Shown: in pieces, positions 11,848 to 22,300 of the stretch
Numbering within the stretch: the stretch's first letter is position 1
How the letters are laid out: every line of letters starts with the position of its first letter
Assembly (NCBI GenBank): GCA_949825065.1
Contig: OX463848.1
Coordinates: 25,018,986 to 25,082,985, forward strand
Length of the DNA: 64,000 nucleotides
Source: Odontocerum albicorne
Lineage: Eukaryota; Arthropoda; Insecta; Trichoptera; Odontoceridae
Direction of reading: 5' to 3'
Translations under genes and position numbers: made by a program
Notes under the pieces: model-generated
Seen by the model: only the letters and a program-made list of their open reading frames with translations
The model's database searches: none
Told to the model about the DNA's origin: nothing

Positions 11848-12356
11848 TTTCCAATACATATATATCTTAATTTATGGAGTAGATAAGTACAAAAAAAACT
11901 TGAGATAATCTTAACTTTACAAATCGAGTAATCAAATTTATACAAACTTAGGAGATACGTTATCATTTTTATTATGAGTACCGCATTGATCTTTTGATTT
12001 CGTAAGATTTAGATAAGATTAATAAATATTTCGGATAACCTAAAAATGCGCATTGAATCCTTTTGTGTCCTTATATATATCCTTTTAAACAAAATTTTAA
12101 ATGTGTTCATTCGTATTTATTAATTTAGACATTTTGAAGGGCGTGTTAATCGAACCTTTGGATTTAGAAACACTGGAGTAAGCACAAAACTAGCGGTTGG
12201 TCATTGCATGTATTGCCAATACTGCCTTATGTGAAGGGGCAACGTCAAATGGACGAACTCTTTTTCAGTACTGTGTACTTTTATTTTTTCTTAAATGAGT
12301 GGTGAGCGAGTAAGTTAGGAAAGACTTAATGGCGCCAGTGGGGTCATTTTAACTGA

Positions 12357-12510
12357 ATGAAAGATAAGAAGTATACGAAACAGAAACACACGTATAACAA
12401 GATGTATAAATGTAGACATCATAAGAGCTGTGATAACGGATATAAAGACATGGATATCTATAATCTAAAAGGGATATGGCGTGATGTTATTTATATACAC
12501 ATATGTATTT
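12357..12510 (+). pseudogene. LINE 3' end fragment (weak)
   Basis: It ends in AAGGGATATGGCGTGATGTT, the same tail as at 23.95 and 52.04 kb, following a diverged Lys/Tyr-rich frame. Only the tail is convincing. Confidence 0.35.
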
Positions 12511-12527
12511 ATTTTTTTCGGATACCA

Positions 12528-12602
12528 TTGGAGTACGAACCTCAAACCCCCGGGTGGAAATCTAGCGTATTACCACCAACTTTGCCACGGAGGTCCTCAT
12601 AT
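12528..12602 (-). mobile_element. tRNA-derived SINE head (family 2)
   Basis: The minus strand reads GAGGACCTCCGTGGCAAAGT, TGGTGGTAATACG, then GGGTTTGAGGTTCGTACTCC. Confidence 0.55.
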
Positions 12603-13067
12603 TGTTGTATAAATTTGATAAACATTATGTTTAGATCTTTAACCTAAATTTCTTAACTATATTTAACTTTTTATAAACAAAATAATAATAAAAAAAAATT
12701 TACCGGGATATTTCAAGGAACTATGTTTGCATTTTAACACGAATATTTAAAATCCTTTACAACATATTATATTGGTTATTACTTACGAGGTAAGGAAAAA
12801 CCACCTTCCTTAAATCGAAGCTTCTATTCTTTGGTTTTTAAACATTTATTTATTTCGCTATATTTGGTCATCGGTTTTTTTAATATATTGTTATCTTTCT
12901 CTCAATTAATAAAAATTCAAAAATCTCCTTTCACGAATCCCACGGTCCAACTCTTTTACGCTTTTCATTGAATTCCTGTCATTAACATTTATTTTATATC
13001 TCGCTATGACGTTCTCAATTCATTCGTTTGTTCGGTACAATGAAGATTATATTGTTTTTGTTGTTTA

Positions 13068-13327
13068 TAGTTAAGGCATTAACGTTGTGGAGGTTTAAAG
13101 ACATTGTAATTTATTTTTAACAAACACTGTTTATTCCACTTTTTTATGACGGTATAACCCTACCGGTTTCAAGGCTTTCACCTCATCTTCAGGGGAGCGT
13201 AAACAAGACAAGAGCGTAAACAGTCTTGTTTACGCTCCCCTGAAGATGAGGTGAAAGCCTTGAAACCGGTAGGGTTATACCGTCATAAAAAAGTGGAATA
13301 AACAGTGTTTGTTAAAAATAAATTACA
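13068..13327. repeat. Foldback element with 105-bp near-perfect palindrome
   Basis: Arms 13105-13209 and 13223-13327 are exact or nearly exact inverse copies with a 13-base centre (AAGAGCGTAAACA). A related but degraded copy, including the left flank TTAACGTTGTGGAGG, is at 49502-49706. Each arm holds a CTGAAGA ... GAAACCGGTA hammerhead-like motif. Confidence 0.85.
13155..13280. ncRNA. Hammerhead-ribozyme-like motif, two inverted copies
   Basis: On the plus strand, CCC-CTGAAGA (13238-13246), a GAGG/CCTT hairpin, GAAACCGGTA (13262-13271) and GGG follow in order. The inverse copy is in the other arm. Conserved hammerhead features present are CTGANGA, a stem, GAAA, a palindromic ACCGGT helix III and a closing CCC/GGG helix I. 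One extra base sits before stem II, so activity is doubtful. Confidence 0.35.
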
Positions 13328-13329
13328 AA

Positions 13330-13590
13330 ATATTGTTTTTGGTTCTTGTGATAAAACCATCTGCAAAAGAACTACTGGAGTAGTAAGCAAGTAACTCACA
13401 GTTTGCCATCGTACATACTAGGAGTAGAAACACTACCACAAGTCTAGAGTTGTATGTGCTAGTATTGTAACCAGACAAACTCTTACACCAGATTAAAAAC
13501 CTTTTTCGATTATTTAGTCTTTGAGTACTATCGGCAATCGAAACTGAAACCCTCATAAGGAATAAGGCCATGGAGGTCATCAATAAAACA
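13330..13590 (-). mobile_element. tRNA-derived SINE (family 2)
   Basis: The minus strand reads GATGACCTCCATGGCCTTAT and TTTCAGTTTCGATTGCCG. It abuts the right end of the 13.1-kb foldback. Confidence 0.6.
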
Positions 13591-13696
13591 TATAAATAAG
13601 AAATCATTTTCAATTTCAGTTAAGATATAAATTTTATTTTTGTTGAATAATTTATGTTACCATCAACACTCCAAATAAAAAGAACAATATACTTAC

Positions 13697-13842
13697 AAAA
13701 TACATATAACCAGGATTGCACCTTCCTTGAAGGTTCAGGATGGCAACATTTGCAAATAAAGTTGACGCATCCAATATGACTGTTGTGCCTTTGAGACAGA
13801 TACCATATTGTTGCAATACGGAGCCAATTTCAGAATTGTCGC
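13697..13842 (-). CDS. Candidate internal exon, unidentified protein
   Basis: I do not recognise this protein. The block is clearly less AT-rich than its surroundings. On the minus strand it begins after TTTCCAG, contains 48 open codons plus two leading bases, and ends at a consensus donor GTAAGT (rc of 13691-13696). The peptide is protein-like, with Cys15, Cys41 and motifs such as KGTTVILDAS and GRCNPGYMYF. Entry phase is 1 (two bases complete a codon) and exit phase 0. The entry phase would accept splicing from the candidate exon at 29343-29457, but this is only compatibility. It could also be a fragment of an unrecognised mobile element. No stop, frameshift or repeat copy was seen. Confidence 0.45.
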
Positions 13843-14139
13843 CTGGAAATTACTTCAAAATGACACAAAATTGAAAGGAGGGAATTTTATATTGTTTGGT
13901 AACAATTCAGACAAATAGAGAAGTAATTGAAGTAACTTAATATATAGATATTGTGACCACTTTTTTAGTACTTGAACATTTTCTACTTCTTATCATAAAA
14001 CAACCACGTTGACTACAAATAAACATAGTTTTTTAATGACAATATTAGTACAAAGGTTTCCTATCGCACATTAATTTTGAAAAAAAAAAACACAAATTAA
14101 CTGCTAAAAATTAAGTTAAAAAAAAATTCTTCATGCTAG

Positions 14140-16030
14140 AAATTTCAAATATTTTACCATAAAAGCACGCATTGATCGAAAATAGATGTAATGTAAGCAA
14201 AATCACCATAAACATGTTCATTCCAAAAATATTCAGCACAATTTAAAAAAAATCTGAATTTCTCCCAAAAATGTGTCACATGTGATAATATTTTGTAGTT
14301 TTGCAGATAAAGTTGCTGTATTTTTATCATGAAATATGCGTTGTCTATCAAAATAAAGTCATTATTTATAAAATTAAGGTGAGGTTAGGAAACACCCATT
14401 ATTTCAATATAAGTAAAACATTCAATATAGCGATTATAAATTACAACAAAATTGAAGTATTGTAACTTTTCTGCGTTACTTTTAACAAAAACACTTTTTG
14501 ATGACAATGAGTAACTGTGATTATTTTTGTTTAGTTTTTGAGAGAAATAAAACAACCATTTTTGACCGCAAATGTTTTTGAAACAAAATACGATAAAAGT
14601 TCACTAATATTATATATGATACATATACGTTAGTTTAAAAAAAATATTATTTTGTAAAAGTTGTATTTTTGAATATTTCGTGTGGTTTTTGTCACAAAAT
14701 TTGCATTTTTTTAATCATAAAAATACCCAGTGTCGACAACATTTGTAAAAATGATGATGATTGATAAAACCAGAAAAAGTGTAATTATTTTAAAGTTTTA
14801 CACAAAAGCACCCTTTTCATAGATGTAAGTAATTTGTGGCAAATTTTGTAATGTTGGACGGAAATCGGAGATTCTTTGCAATAAAAATATCAATTTTTTG
14901 TGCCATAAAACCACAACAAATATACATATTATTGAGAACATCACACCAAATGTAAGAAAACAGAAAAACAATTTTTCACCAAGAATATGTTTTATGAGTA
15001 TTTTTTTGTGGTTTTGATCCATATTTGCTTTTTTTGACAAAAAATACATTATTATTGTTTGAGGGTTAAACGTAACTTTTGACAAAAATTATTCAAATTG
15101 CTAATTATGAATAAATAATGACTGATAATTGTAGTTATTGACAACAATTTTCTATTTTCACCATAAAACTCACATTGTCGATCGCATGTATAGTTTTTTT
15201 TTTACAAAATTACATCAAAAGTTAACTAATACAGATGTCCTCGAATGCATACATACTTTGAATGAATATAAACTCAGTTTTTTTTTTAAGATTTATTAAG
15301 GTTTATCTAAGAATAAAACTTTAAATTAAAGAAAACCGAAGTACATTTTTTTAGTTATCGCAAGTGTTCAAATTGATGGTCGTTCTGTTCCATACACTGC
15401 TGATTACGTGGAATCGCCAACATAGTAAATAATTTGTTGAGGTTTGATGTTTCAGGGCAATATTTTACAATGACTGCTCTCAATGCATTAATTGTTGCCG
15501 GTTTTGTGCCAAAAACTTTATCTTAGACGAGTCCCCATAAAAATATACATTGACGTGAGATCTGATATTTGGGGGCAATATCTTTCAATGACTGCTCTCA
15601 ATTCATAAACTGTTGCCGGTTTTGTGCCACAAACTTTATCACCAAGTCTCCATAAAAAAACATTGGCGGAAGATCTGTGGAGGGGGGAGGGGATTCAATA
15701 TTACCTTTACGTCCAATCCATTTGTTCGGCAAATCAAAATGGACCCTTACATCACGATGGTAGTGGGGAGGTTCATCATCTTGCTGGAAATAAAGTCCTC
15801 CTAATTGTTTTATTCCTCACGAAGGTATGGCATAAAAAAATCAAAATGTTCAAATAACAACTTAAAGTGAACTGCACGTTTCAAAAGTATGTACCATATA
15901 CCTGTTTTTAACAGCCTGTATATCTAACTGTTGACAAAAGCGCACTTTTTTTATGAGCGTTTTACATTTTTTGTCGTTTTTGACGTTACATTACTATTTT
16001 TGATCAATGCAATACCCACTGTGGATCACA
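14140..16030. repeat. Field of degenerate repeats around a transposase relic
   Basis: Loose copies of a motif (ACCATAAAA, then CACATTGTCGATC, then ACAAAATTACATCAAAAGTT, then CACTAAT) are seen near 14155, 14318, 14560, 14708, 15160, 15940 and 15995. Divergence is high and the unit is not cleanly defined. Confidence 0.35.
15361..15810 (-). pseudogene. Tc1/mariner-superfamily transposase relic with internal duplication
   Basis: The minus strand reads GGLYFQQDDEPPHYH (second Asp region), NKWIGRKGNIE, then a degraded STDLPPMFFYGDLVIKFVA. About 110 bp is then repeated (IFLWGLV-DKVFGTKPATINA), before ending in NDHQFEHL. The pattern is that of insect transposases with WIGRRG...SPDLTPLDFFLWG...NGHQFEHL. 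Two near-copies of GTTGCCGGTTTTGTGCC (15494 and 15613) mark the duplicated unit. The N-terminal half is missing. Confidence 0.7.
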
Positions 16031-16147
16031 AATTCAGCTTTTATTAAGAAATTTTATATTTGGAGTTAGTAAAAAACCTGCCAAGTTTATGAATTCGAGC
16101 GTAGGTTTTTGCTACTTATGACATATTCAATGTTTTTTTTTGTATAG

Positions 16148-16310
16148 TTCACACCCAATTTGAAACCCCTAGGATTGCCTTCTTGGTCGAGTCTTCTCAA
16201 CTCAGCCCACGTTGATTCTTCCCCTCTCCCTACTGAGGGTCGTTCCAGAGGTCTCCGTTGCGTTTCATTTAGTTGATAGTCTACTTCTGCCTTATCGCCC
16301 CTTCATACAG
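16148..16310 (-). other. GC-richer open block, unidentified
   Basis: A minus-strand frame of about 54 codons contains YQLNETQRRPLERPSVGRGE and ELRRLDQEGNPRGFKLGVNY. It has protein-like composition and no recognised family. Confidence 0.25.
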
Positions 16311-17079
16311 TGCGTTAGTACGTATCTTACCAATTTCACATGTTCTCTGCATTATATATGCTCAAATAATAGAAGTATTTATTGCAAACAAATCATGGAC
16401 AGCCAGACCTGCATCCTAAATTGTTGGATTATGGATACATACATATGGATCTATCATCCAACAATTCTTACCATCACCACACCGTCCGAGATTATCTCAG
16501 TATTTTTCTCCAGCACCACATTTCGAATGAATCCGCATTTTTTTTGTTTTGTCCTTATTTTTCAGATCACCACTTCAAAAAGGAAAAAAAACAAGGAGTA
16601 CCCTAGTTTTAAATGTTTCAATTGATTCTCAGTCCACATGTACCTTGTAGTTAATAACTGTAACAAAACATTTGTTTCCTTTAAGCATATCCCTTAGATT
16701 CCTTTATTTTTTCTTTCGAGTAGTATATTAAACTTTATTGATTTCGATTATAAATATCTAAAAGGTGTTGTATTTGTGCTTTCCACATAAAAACTACATC
16801 ATAATAAGGCTGGATAAACTTCAAAGAATTTAGTAAAGGCGATTTCTCGTCGGTTTTGATCGTTATTTACGCTATGTGAACAAAGAGAAGCCATCTTATA
16901 AAATGCACACAGCATTTTATACATTTCCGCCATTATGCACGTTCTGGTGCACTTTCTGCATGTCGTTGCTGGCCCATTTACACAATAAACGTATATAATG
17001 ACTAGTGCCGGGGTTGGGAATACAGCGTTGTGTTATTACTCTTCATTTATAGTAGACAAATATTTTAAACTATATGATT

Positions 17080-17145
17080 ACACACACACATACATATTTA
17101 CATATATACATACGTGTGTGTGCGTGCATATGTGTATGCGTGTTT
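17080..17145. repeat. Microsatellite-like CA/TG/TA tract
   Basis: Alternating ACACAC, ACATATA and GTGTGTG segments. Confidence 0.8.
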
Positions 17146-17249
17146 TTATCACACAACCGTACTTATTGTTAATATTTATTATACAGAAAAAGAGATAAAA
17201 TGAACAGAACAGAATATGTTAAAGAAAAAAAGTATGAAAGAAATGACAC

Positions 17250-17330
17250 GTTCTGGATTCGATTTAGCGACTTTCTTCTCTCTAGATAGCCGCTTTACCA
17301 ACTAAGATCACGTGCTTGCGTAGGCACGTT
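17250..17330 (-). mobile_element. tRNA-like SINE head
   Basis: The minus strand reads GATCTTAGTTGGTAAAGCGG, CTATCTAGAG, then CTAAATCGAATCCAGAACG. A and B boxes are tRNA-like, but stems do not close and no acceptor stem is seen. Confidence 0.45.
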
Positions 17331-17842
17331 AGCCAAACAATTAAGTGTAGTTTTAAGTATTAAAAGCAGAGTTCTTTAACACAAATGAACTTTAAAAATT
17401 CCCTGCAAGATGGCAACAAGTTGTAATAATGAAGGAAAATGTTTCATTGATTAAAACAGTAAAATGTGTTTTATTCGCATGGTTTCAAAATTTCTCAAAA
17501 ATACACACGAATTTATGCACTGACCTTATATAAAAAACTAGAAAAAGTTATTAAAATTATTTTTAAATGCTATCTACGTAGGATAAGTCAAATATTAGAA
17601 TACTAATTGTCAACGCCATGTAGATGTTGTTAAGGATTTAAATACTAACTGTCAATACAATATCGTATTGAAAACGACTTTTTGTAGTATTGGTTGTTAA
17701 CATAAGTTGTGTCCGTTTTTTTCCAATTTAAAAATGAGCACCAAAAGTAAAACAAAATGGTAAAGGTTATACATCATTTAAAAGAAAATTTTCTGCTCTA
17801 CAAGATATTGTGTTTGCTTTTACGTTACATATTTTATTTTAT

Positions 17843-18165
17843 TCGATTACAAGCCTTCAAAATGGAATGTCAAGTAGACGAAAGTGAGCATTTTTGACAC
17901 TTCCAGTGGACTTCGATGAGGACCACTTAAAACATATTATTCATGAAGATCCCTTTCAGAATTGTAGTCACATGACTGTATACCGCCATCTTAAATCAAT
18001 GGGAAAAGTTCAGAAGTTCGGCGCTTGGGTTCCGCGTGTTTTGAGTGAAAACAACAAAAATCAACGTTCGACAATTTCTGCTGGTTTGCTCGCGCGTCAT
18101 CGAGCTACGCATGGCCACAAGCAAACGTTCCTTTACCGCATCATTACTGGTGATGAAAAAAAAAA
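17843..18165 (+). pseudogene. Mariner transposase fragment, plus-strand half
   Basis: This starts with MECQVDESEHF, has a stop and a deletion of the HTH, then runs from about 17897 through VDFDEDHLKHIIHEDP, SMGKVQKFGAWVPRVLSE and RIITGDEK. These are the standard mariner linker and first catalytic block. It ends in an A-run at the fold point. Confidence 0.75.
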
Positions 18166-18174
18166 TTGTGATGA

Positions 18175-18460
18175 AAAATGTTTGAAGAGGATCTTCATGA
18201 ATAATATGGTTTAAGCGGTCCTCATCGAAGTACACTGGTCGTCCGGAACGCTCCATGTCTTTCAGGTCGAAATTACCGTTTTTGAAACGCAAAAACCATC
18301 GAACCTGTCCTTTAATTCATAGCATCTTTACCGTACACTTCGCAAATATCGCGAGCAGCTTTGGCAGCTTTATTCCCTCGATTGAATGCGAACAGAAGGA
18401 GGTGTCGAAAATGCTCACTTTCGTCTAATTGACATTCCATTTTGAAGGCTTGTAATCGAA
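18175..18460 (-). pseudogene. Mariner transposase fragment, minus-strand half
   Basis: The minus-strand frame gives MECQLDESEHFRHLLLFAFN, the HTH, EVYGKDAMN and a stop. The next segment, in another frame, reads FKNGNFDLKDMERSGRP then VYFDEDRLNHIIHEDPLQ. It is the N-terminal third of a mauritiana-type mariner transposase with a frameshift. Confidence 0.75.
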
Positions 18461-18631
18461 TAAAATAATATAGTATATGTAACGTAAAAGCAAACACAAT
18501 ATATCGTAGAGCAGAAAATGTCCTTTCGAATAACGTAAAACCTTTACCATTTTGTTTTACTTTTGGTGCTCATTTTTAAATTTGTAAAAAAACGGACACA
18601 ACTTATGATAACACCCAATACTAAATAGGTT

Positions 18632-18790
18632 TGACACCTGACTTAAAACTCTGAGGTTGCGAGTTCGATTCTCAAAAACAACATTTTTTTAAAAAGATTT
18701 CCAGTCTGATTTTCACTTCAGGCTTTTTTAAAATCGATTTGGTTCGTTGGTACTAATTGCCACGTGATCGTACACCAGCGATATGACAAT
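18632..18790 (+). mobile_element. tRNA-like SINE
   Basis: GACACCTGACTTAAAACTCT, GAGGTTGCGAGTTCGATTCT (B box), then a body with TTGGTTCGTTGGTACTAATT. It sits next to the right end of the palindromic mariner. Confidence 0.45.
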
Positions 18791-19927
18791 GACTTCCCTT
18801 TCAGGAGAGCGTTTTTATGATTTTCCGTAAGTTTAATTTGTGTTGAAGTTGAAGTAAATATAATTAATTTTTTCATATAGGTTACCTGCTTGTTAAATAA
18901 TTTCCTCTTTATTATATGAATATGCAATTATTTGAACCATTGCTCCCACTTGTGATATCATAACCACTTTTCCGAAACAGTAGCTTTTAAGGCATTGATT
19001 TTCTAAACTAGCTTTTGTGTGAACTTATATTATTTTGTATTAATAGTTTTGATATTGGTTGAAATATCCCAGCTGGTCCTGGCATTGTTTGTGATTTAGT
19101 GGATAAGACACTTTTTGTCATCTTAGGTTTAACGTTAACTGTAAACCTCTTTTTACATTTGATTTATTTGCGTAGGTCTCTTATTGAATTTATTCATTAG
19201 AGGCCCACGCGACGACATAAATTGAAATATTGTAGTCATCAGACTTGCAACTTTACCTAGAATGGTCAAAGTTTTAAAATTATTTACCTATGCCACACAT
19301 TTGGAATAAGTTCAAGTTTAATTATAAATTGTTAACGTCATCTACGAGTATGTAGAAATAGTCCAAGTTTTTATTTTTCTATCAGTGCTATGTGCAATAG
19401 AACCACTCGAAGTAATTTTTTTAATTATTATTTGTCAATGCCTTCTGTGTATAACCTCTATGTTTAATTTTAATTAGTCACCTTATTTTTACTTATGTGT
19501 TTCTGTGTCTTTGTAATTTTAGTTAGTTTATTAGACGAAAGAATTTATATTTTAATACATAATTTCCACTTATACATTTTTCTATTGATTTCTTGATTAT
19601 GTTAAATTGTAATAATATGTTTCACTTAAAAATGAGTTATCATAGTTTACGTAATGCACACCGATATAATCAACGAGTAATTACCAACTAAATATGTGTT
19701 TGTACAAAAAGCTACACATTAGTTGAGTGAATTGATTAACTCGTCAATCTTAAGAAAATGCTGTTGAGAAGAACGGTTCTAAATTGAGGAGATATTGCCT
19801 TAAACTTCATATCTAAGGGTTGTTTTTTACTGCAGCAGGGTTACATGTGGGCCTTTATATACGATTATATGCAAAAACATTCCAACATACAAATAGGGTC
19901 GTATGCTATCGCTGTTATTATCTAAGA
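18791..19927. other. Unassigned DNA
   Basis: A tRNA-like SINE scrap may lie near 19075-19130 (AGTGGATAAGACAC). Otherwise nothing recognised. Confidence 0.35.
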
Positions 19928-20515
19928 CAAAGTTTCTTAACTTAGGTGTCGCGACCCAAAATTAAGTCGGAAGGCATTTTTAAGGAGTCTGCAAATATTT
20001 TGAACAATAGCAATATACTAATATTTTGTGTAATAATATACAACCCGTTACAAATATACAAGACCATAGATGCGCGAGGCAGAGGCAGAGTTTTCTACTC
20101 CAAGTATAATGGAAATCAAATTACTCAATGGACTACAGGCTGAAATGGGCCTAAAGTGCACCATATCTAATATTACATCGAGATTCACATTTAAAAAACT
20201 TCAAGTTATTTCCAAAATACGAAATCTGTTTTTTATTATTAAAATACTGCATTTGTATCCTGACACTCAAATTGTATTAGTTTTATTTTGTGATATTTTT
20301 AATCTGTCAATAATGTTGGATTCGAGTTCCAACTTGGAGAGCTCTCGAGTCAAGTGGACTCTGAACGGCGCTACGTAAATTGTCCTTTTAAAATAATTGT
20401 TATTTTAAATTATATTTTATTGTTATCTGTATTTTTTATTTTATTAATCTATATTTAAGTTGTGAAACCATGACGTATTATCCAGTTCACTGCGAAGTAA
20501 AGTTAAGAAACAATG
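19928..20515. mobile_element. Degenerate hAT-type element
   Basis: The left end CAAAGTTTCTTAACTTAGGTG, with TCGCGACCC beyond it, resembles the 27.2-kb MITE. The right end, reversed, is CATTGTTTCTTAACTTTAC. Flanks share ATCTA. The right end is repeated (20490-20553, 28-bp period). Confidence 0.5.
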
Positions 20516-20990
20516 ATCTATGGTATATAAAGTTAAGAAACAATGATCTATCTATCTTTACCTTTGAAATACCTTATTCTAGTCAAAAATTTCCTCTTTG
20601 ACGATATTTGAGGGAAAATAACGTTTTTTTAATGTGTTTATATGGGATATAAACAATTGAACGGAATTTTAAGACAAAATACGTGTTTTACTCGATTATT
20701 ATTTTTGTATGTAATAACCAATTTGCTTAATATGTATGTATATGCTTATTGTTTTGAAAAACTATATATTCTCACCCTCATTTCCGAAACATTTTAAAAT
20801 GCATTACTTTGGATTATTCTGAATATTGATTGAAGATTTTAATTGTATATAAATTTAACAAAATAATCAGCATTAAAAATACCTTAAAAGTCAACATTTA
20901 TTTACCGAACTAAAATATTCTTAAGTATTTATAAATTAATTTAGATATTTTATTGTATAGTATATAAATAACGAGTTCTTTTGCCATACA

Positions 20991-21059
20991 GAAATCTCTT
21001 CCAACCAACCATGCAAAAGTTATGTAGATCCGTGCCAAGCGAAAGGTTTAAGATGAAAG
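20991..21059 (+). CDS. Candidate small exon, unidentified
   Basis: A pyrimidine-rich acceptor (ending CAG near 20990) and a donor GGTAAAT at 21059-21065 flank about 69 bases open in one frame. It contains an internal ATG with a fair context (ACCATGC) and encodes MQKLCRSVPSERFKMK up to the donor. It is too short to identify and may be chance. Confidence 0.18.
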
Positions 21060-21299
21060 GTAAATACTTAATTTTTTCAATTTTATCATTCCAAAGAGAA
21101 GATTAGGTTTCATATATATGCTTCTTGAAATTATATTTTTAAAGAGTTATAAAGGAGGACAATACAAGCAAAACGTTTTGATTTTTTTTGATAAACCTTG
21201 TGTTTGATGAATTGATAAACTCATTCTTTATACAAATTGTACTCTAAATAAACAAAAACATTTTAATATACTCGTATATTTTCATCCATCTTACAAATC

Positions 21300-21485
21300 A
21301 GTGCTGAAGGTAGAACACAGTGAAAAAGTCATCGGTACAAAGGAATCATTTATAAATATGAAGTTGGGGTCAGACGATTAATAATGTTTCTTCCGTGTCA
21401 TAAGCTAATTAAATATGACATATTGCTACATGCCAATAAGCCCGCCAGGTTGTACTAAAAACAACGAAAGTGTAATACAATACCA
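21300..21485 (+). mobile_element. SINE 3' body remnant (family 2, weak)
   Basis: CCAATAAGCCCGCCAGGTTG and GAAAGTGTAATACAATAC match the 3' body at 59.16 kb; the head is not recognisable. Confidence 0.35.
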
Positions 21486-21554
21486 TACAATAAGCTCCGT
21501 TATGACTGTAAATTGATGATCACGTCATATAAATTTGAATTGAATCCCACTATT

Positions 21555-21830
21555 AACTCCGGCAATATTTGTCACTCATACATATATGCCTACGTATATT
21601 TGCCACTCGTATATACGTGTATATACCTACGTCTGTTTGTCACTTATGCGTATATTTTATTCCTACATCTATTTGTCACTCATACATATATACCTACTTC
21701 TATTTGTCACTCATACATATGTGTCTACGTCTATTTGTCACTCCTACATATACGAGTATACCTACTTATATTTGTCACTCATACATACACAGATATGCCT
21801 ACGTCTGTTTGTTACTTATAAATATGAGAA
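21555..21830. repeat. 31-bp minisatellite, left block
   Basis: Diverged units of CTACGTCTATTTGTCACTC with ATACATATATGC. The period of 31 is not a multiple of three, so all three plus frames look open; none is a gene. Confidence 0.9.
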
Positions 21831-22031
21831 CAGTACCCGGTGGTAAGTAATACACATCGTTTGTAGAGCGTCGTCTCAGTCATTCATACACGTGTTCCGT
21901 CGCAATTTGTCAGTCGTTACCGGACCGGACTGTTAGTGCATCGTGCGACAGAGATGACGACGACGTGCGACAGAGATGAGATGTGCGACGCTCTACAAAC
22001 GATGTGTATTACTTACCGCCGGGTACGTATA
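21831..22031. mobile_element. MITE inserted in a minisatellite, copy 1
   Basis: The left end CAGTACCCGGTGGTAAGTAA, then TACACATCG, is inverted at 22000-22031 (GATGTGTATTACTTACCGCC then GGGTAC). The interior includes inverted GAGCGTCG/CGACGCTC arms. It splits the 31-bp minisatellite into 21555-21830 and 22032-22300. Confidence 0.75.
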
Positions 22032-22300
22032 TGCCTACGTCTATTTGTCACTGATACATATAAGCCTACGTCTATTTGCCATTCATACATATATGCCTAC
22101 GTCTATTTGTCTCTCATGCATAGATGCCTACGTCTATTTGCCACTCATACATATATGCCTACGTCTATTTGTCCTTCATGCATAGATGCCTACGTCTATT
22201 TACCACTCATACATATATGCCTACGTTTATTTGTCACTCATACATATTTGCCTACGTATATTTGTCATTCAAACATATATGCCTAGGTCTATTTGTTTTT
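22032..22300. repeat. 31-bp minisatellite, right block
   Basis: About nine units. In the middle, units alternate between a CCACTCATACATATATGC type and a TCATGCATAGATGC type, a 62-bp higher-order pattern. Confidence 0.9.

Larger units (their letters stand above)
17689..18619. mobile_element. Head-to-head (palindromic) mariner derivative
   Basis: Both ends carry the same mariner 5' end in opposite orientation. The left arm (17689-17895, plus) and right arm (18410-18619, minus) match through the terminal CATAAGTTGTGTCCG, the 5' leader and the transposase start MECQ(V/L)DESEHF. TA dinucleotides flank both ends. The plus-strand half lacks the HTH region, then continues DFDEDHLKHIIHEDPFQNCS to ITGDEK, the first catalytic Asp block. 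The minus-strand half keeps the HTH region (HLLLFAFNRGNKAAKAARDI) and breaks after HIIHEDPLQ. The halves meet near 18165. Second and third catalytic Asp blocks are absent in both. Confidence 0.8.

Noticed and set aside
17250..17330. Possible tRNA gene
   Set aside because: A and B boxes are present, but acceptor and anticodon stems do not close; treated as a SINE head. The same applies at 38.2 and 62.4 kb.
21513..22286. Several overlapping plus-strand frames rich in THTYxPTSICHSYI
   Set aside because: They are the three frames of a 31-bp minisatellite.
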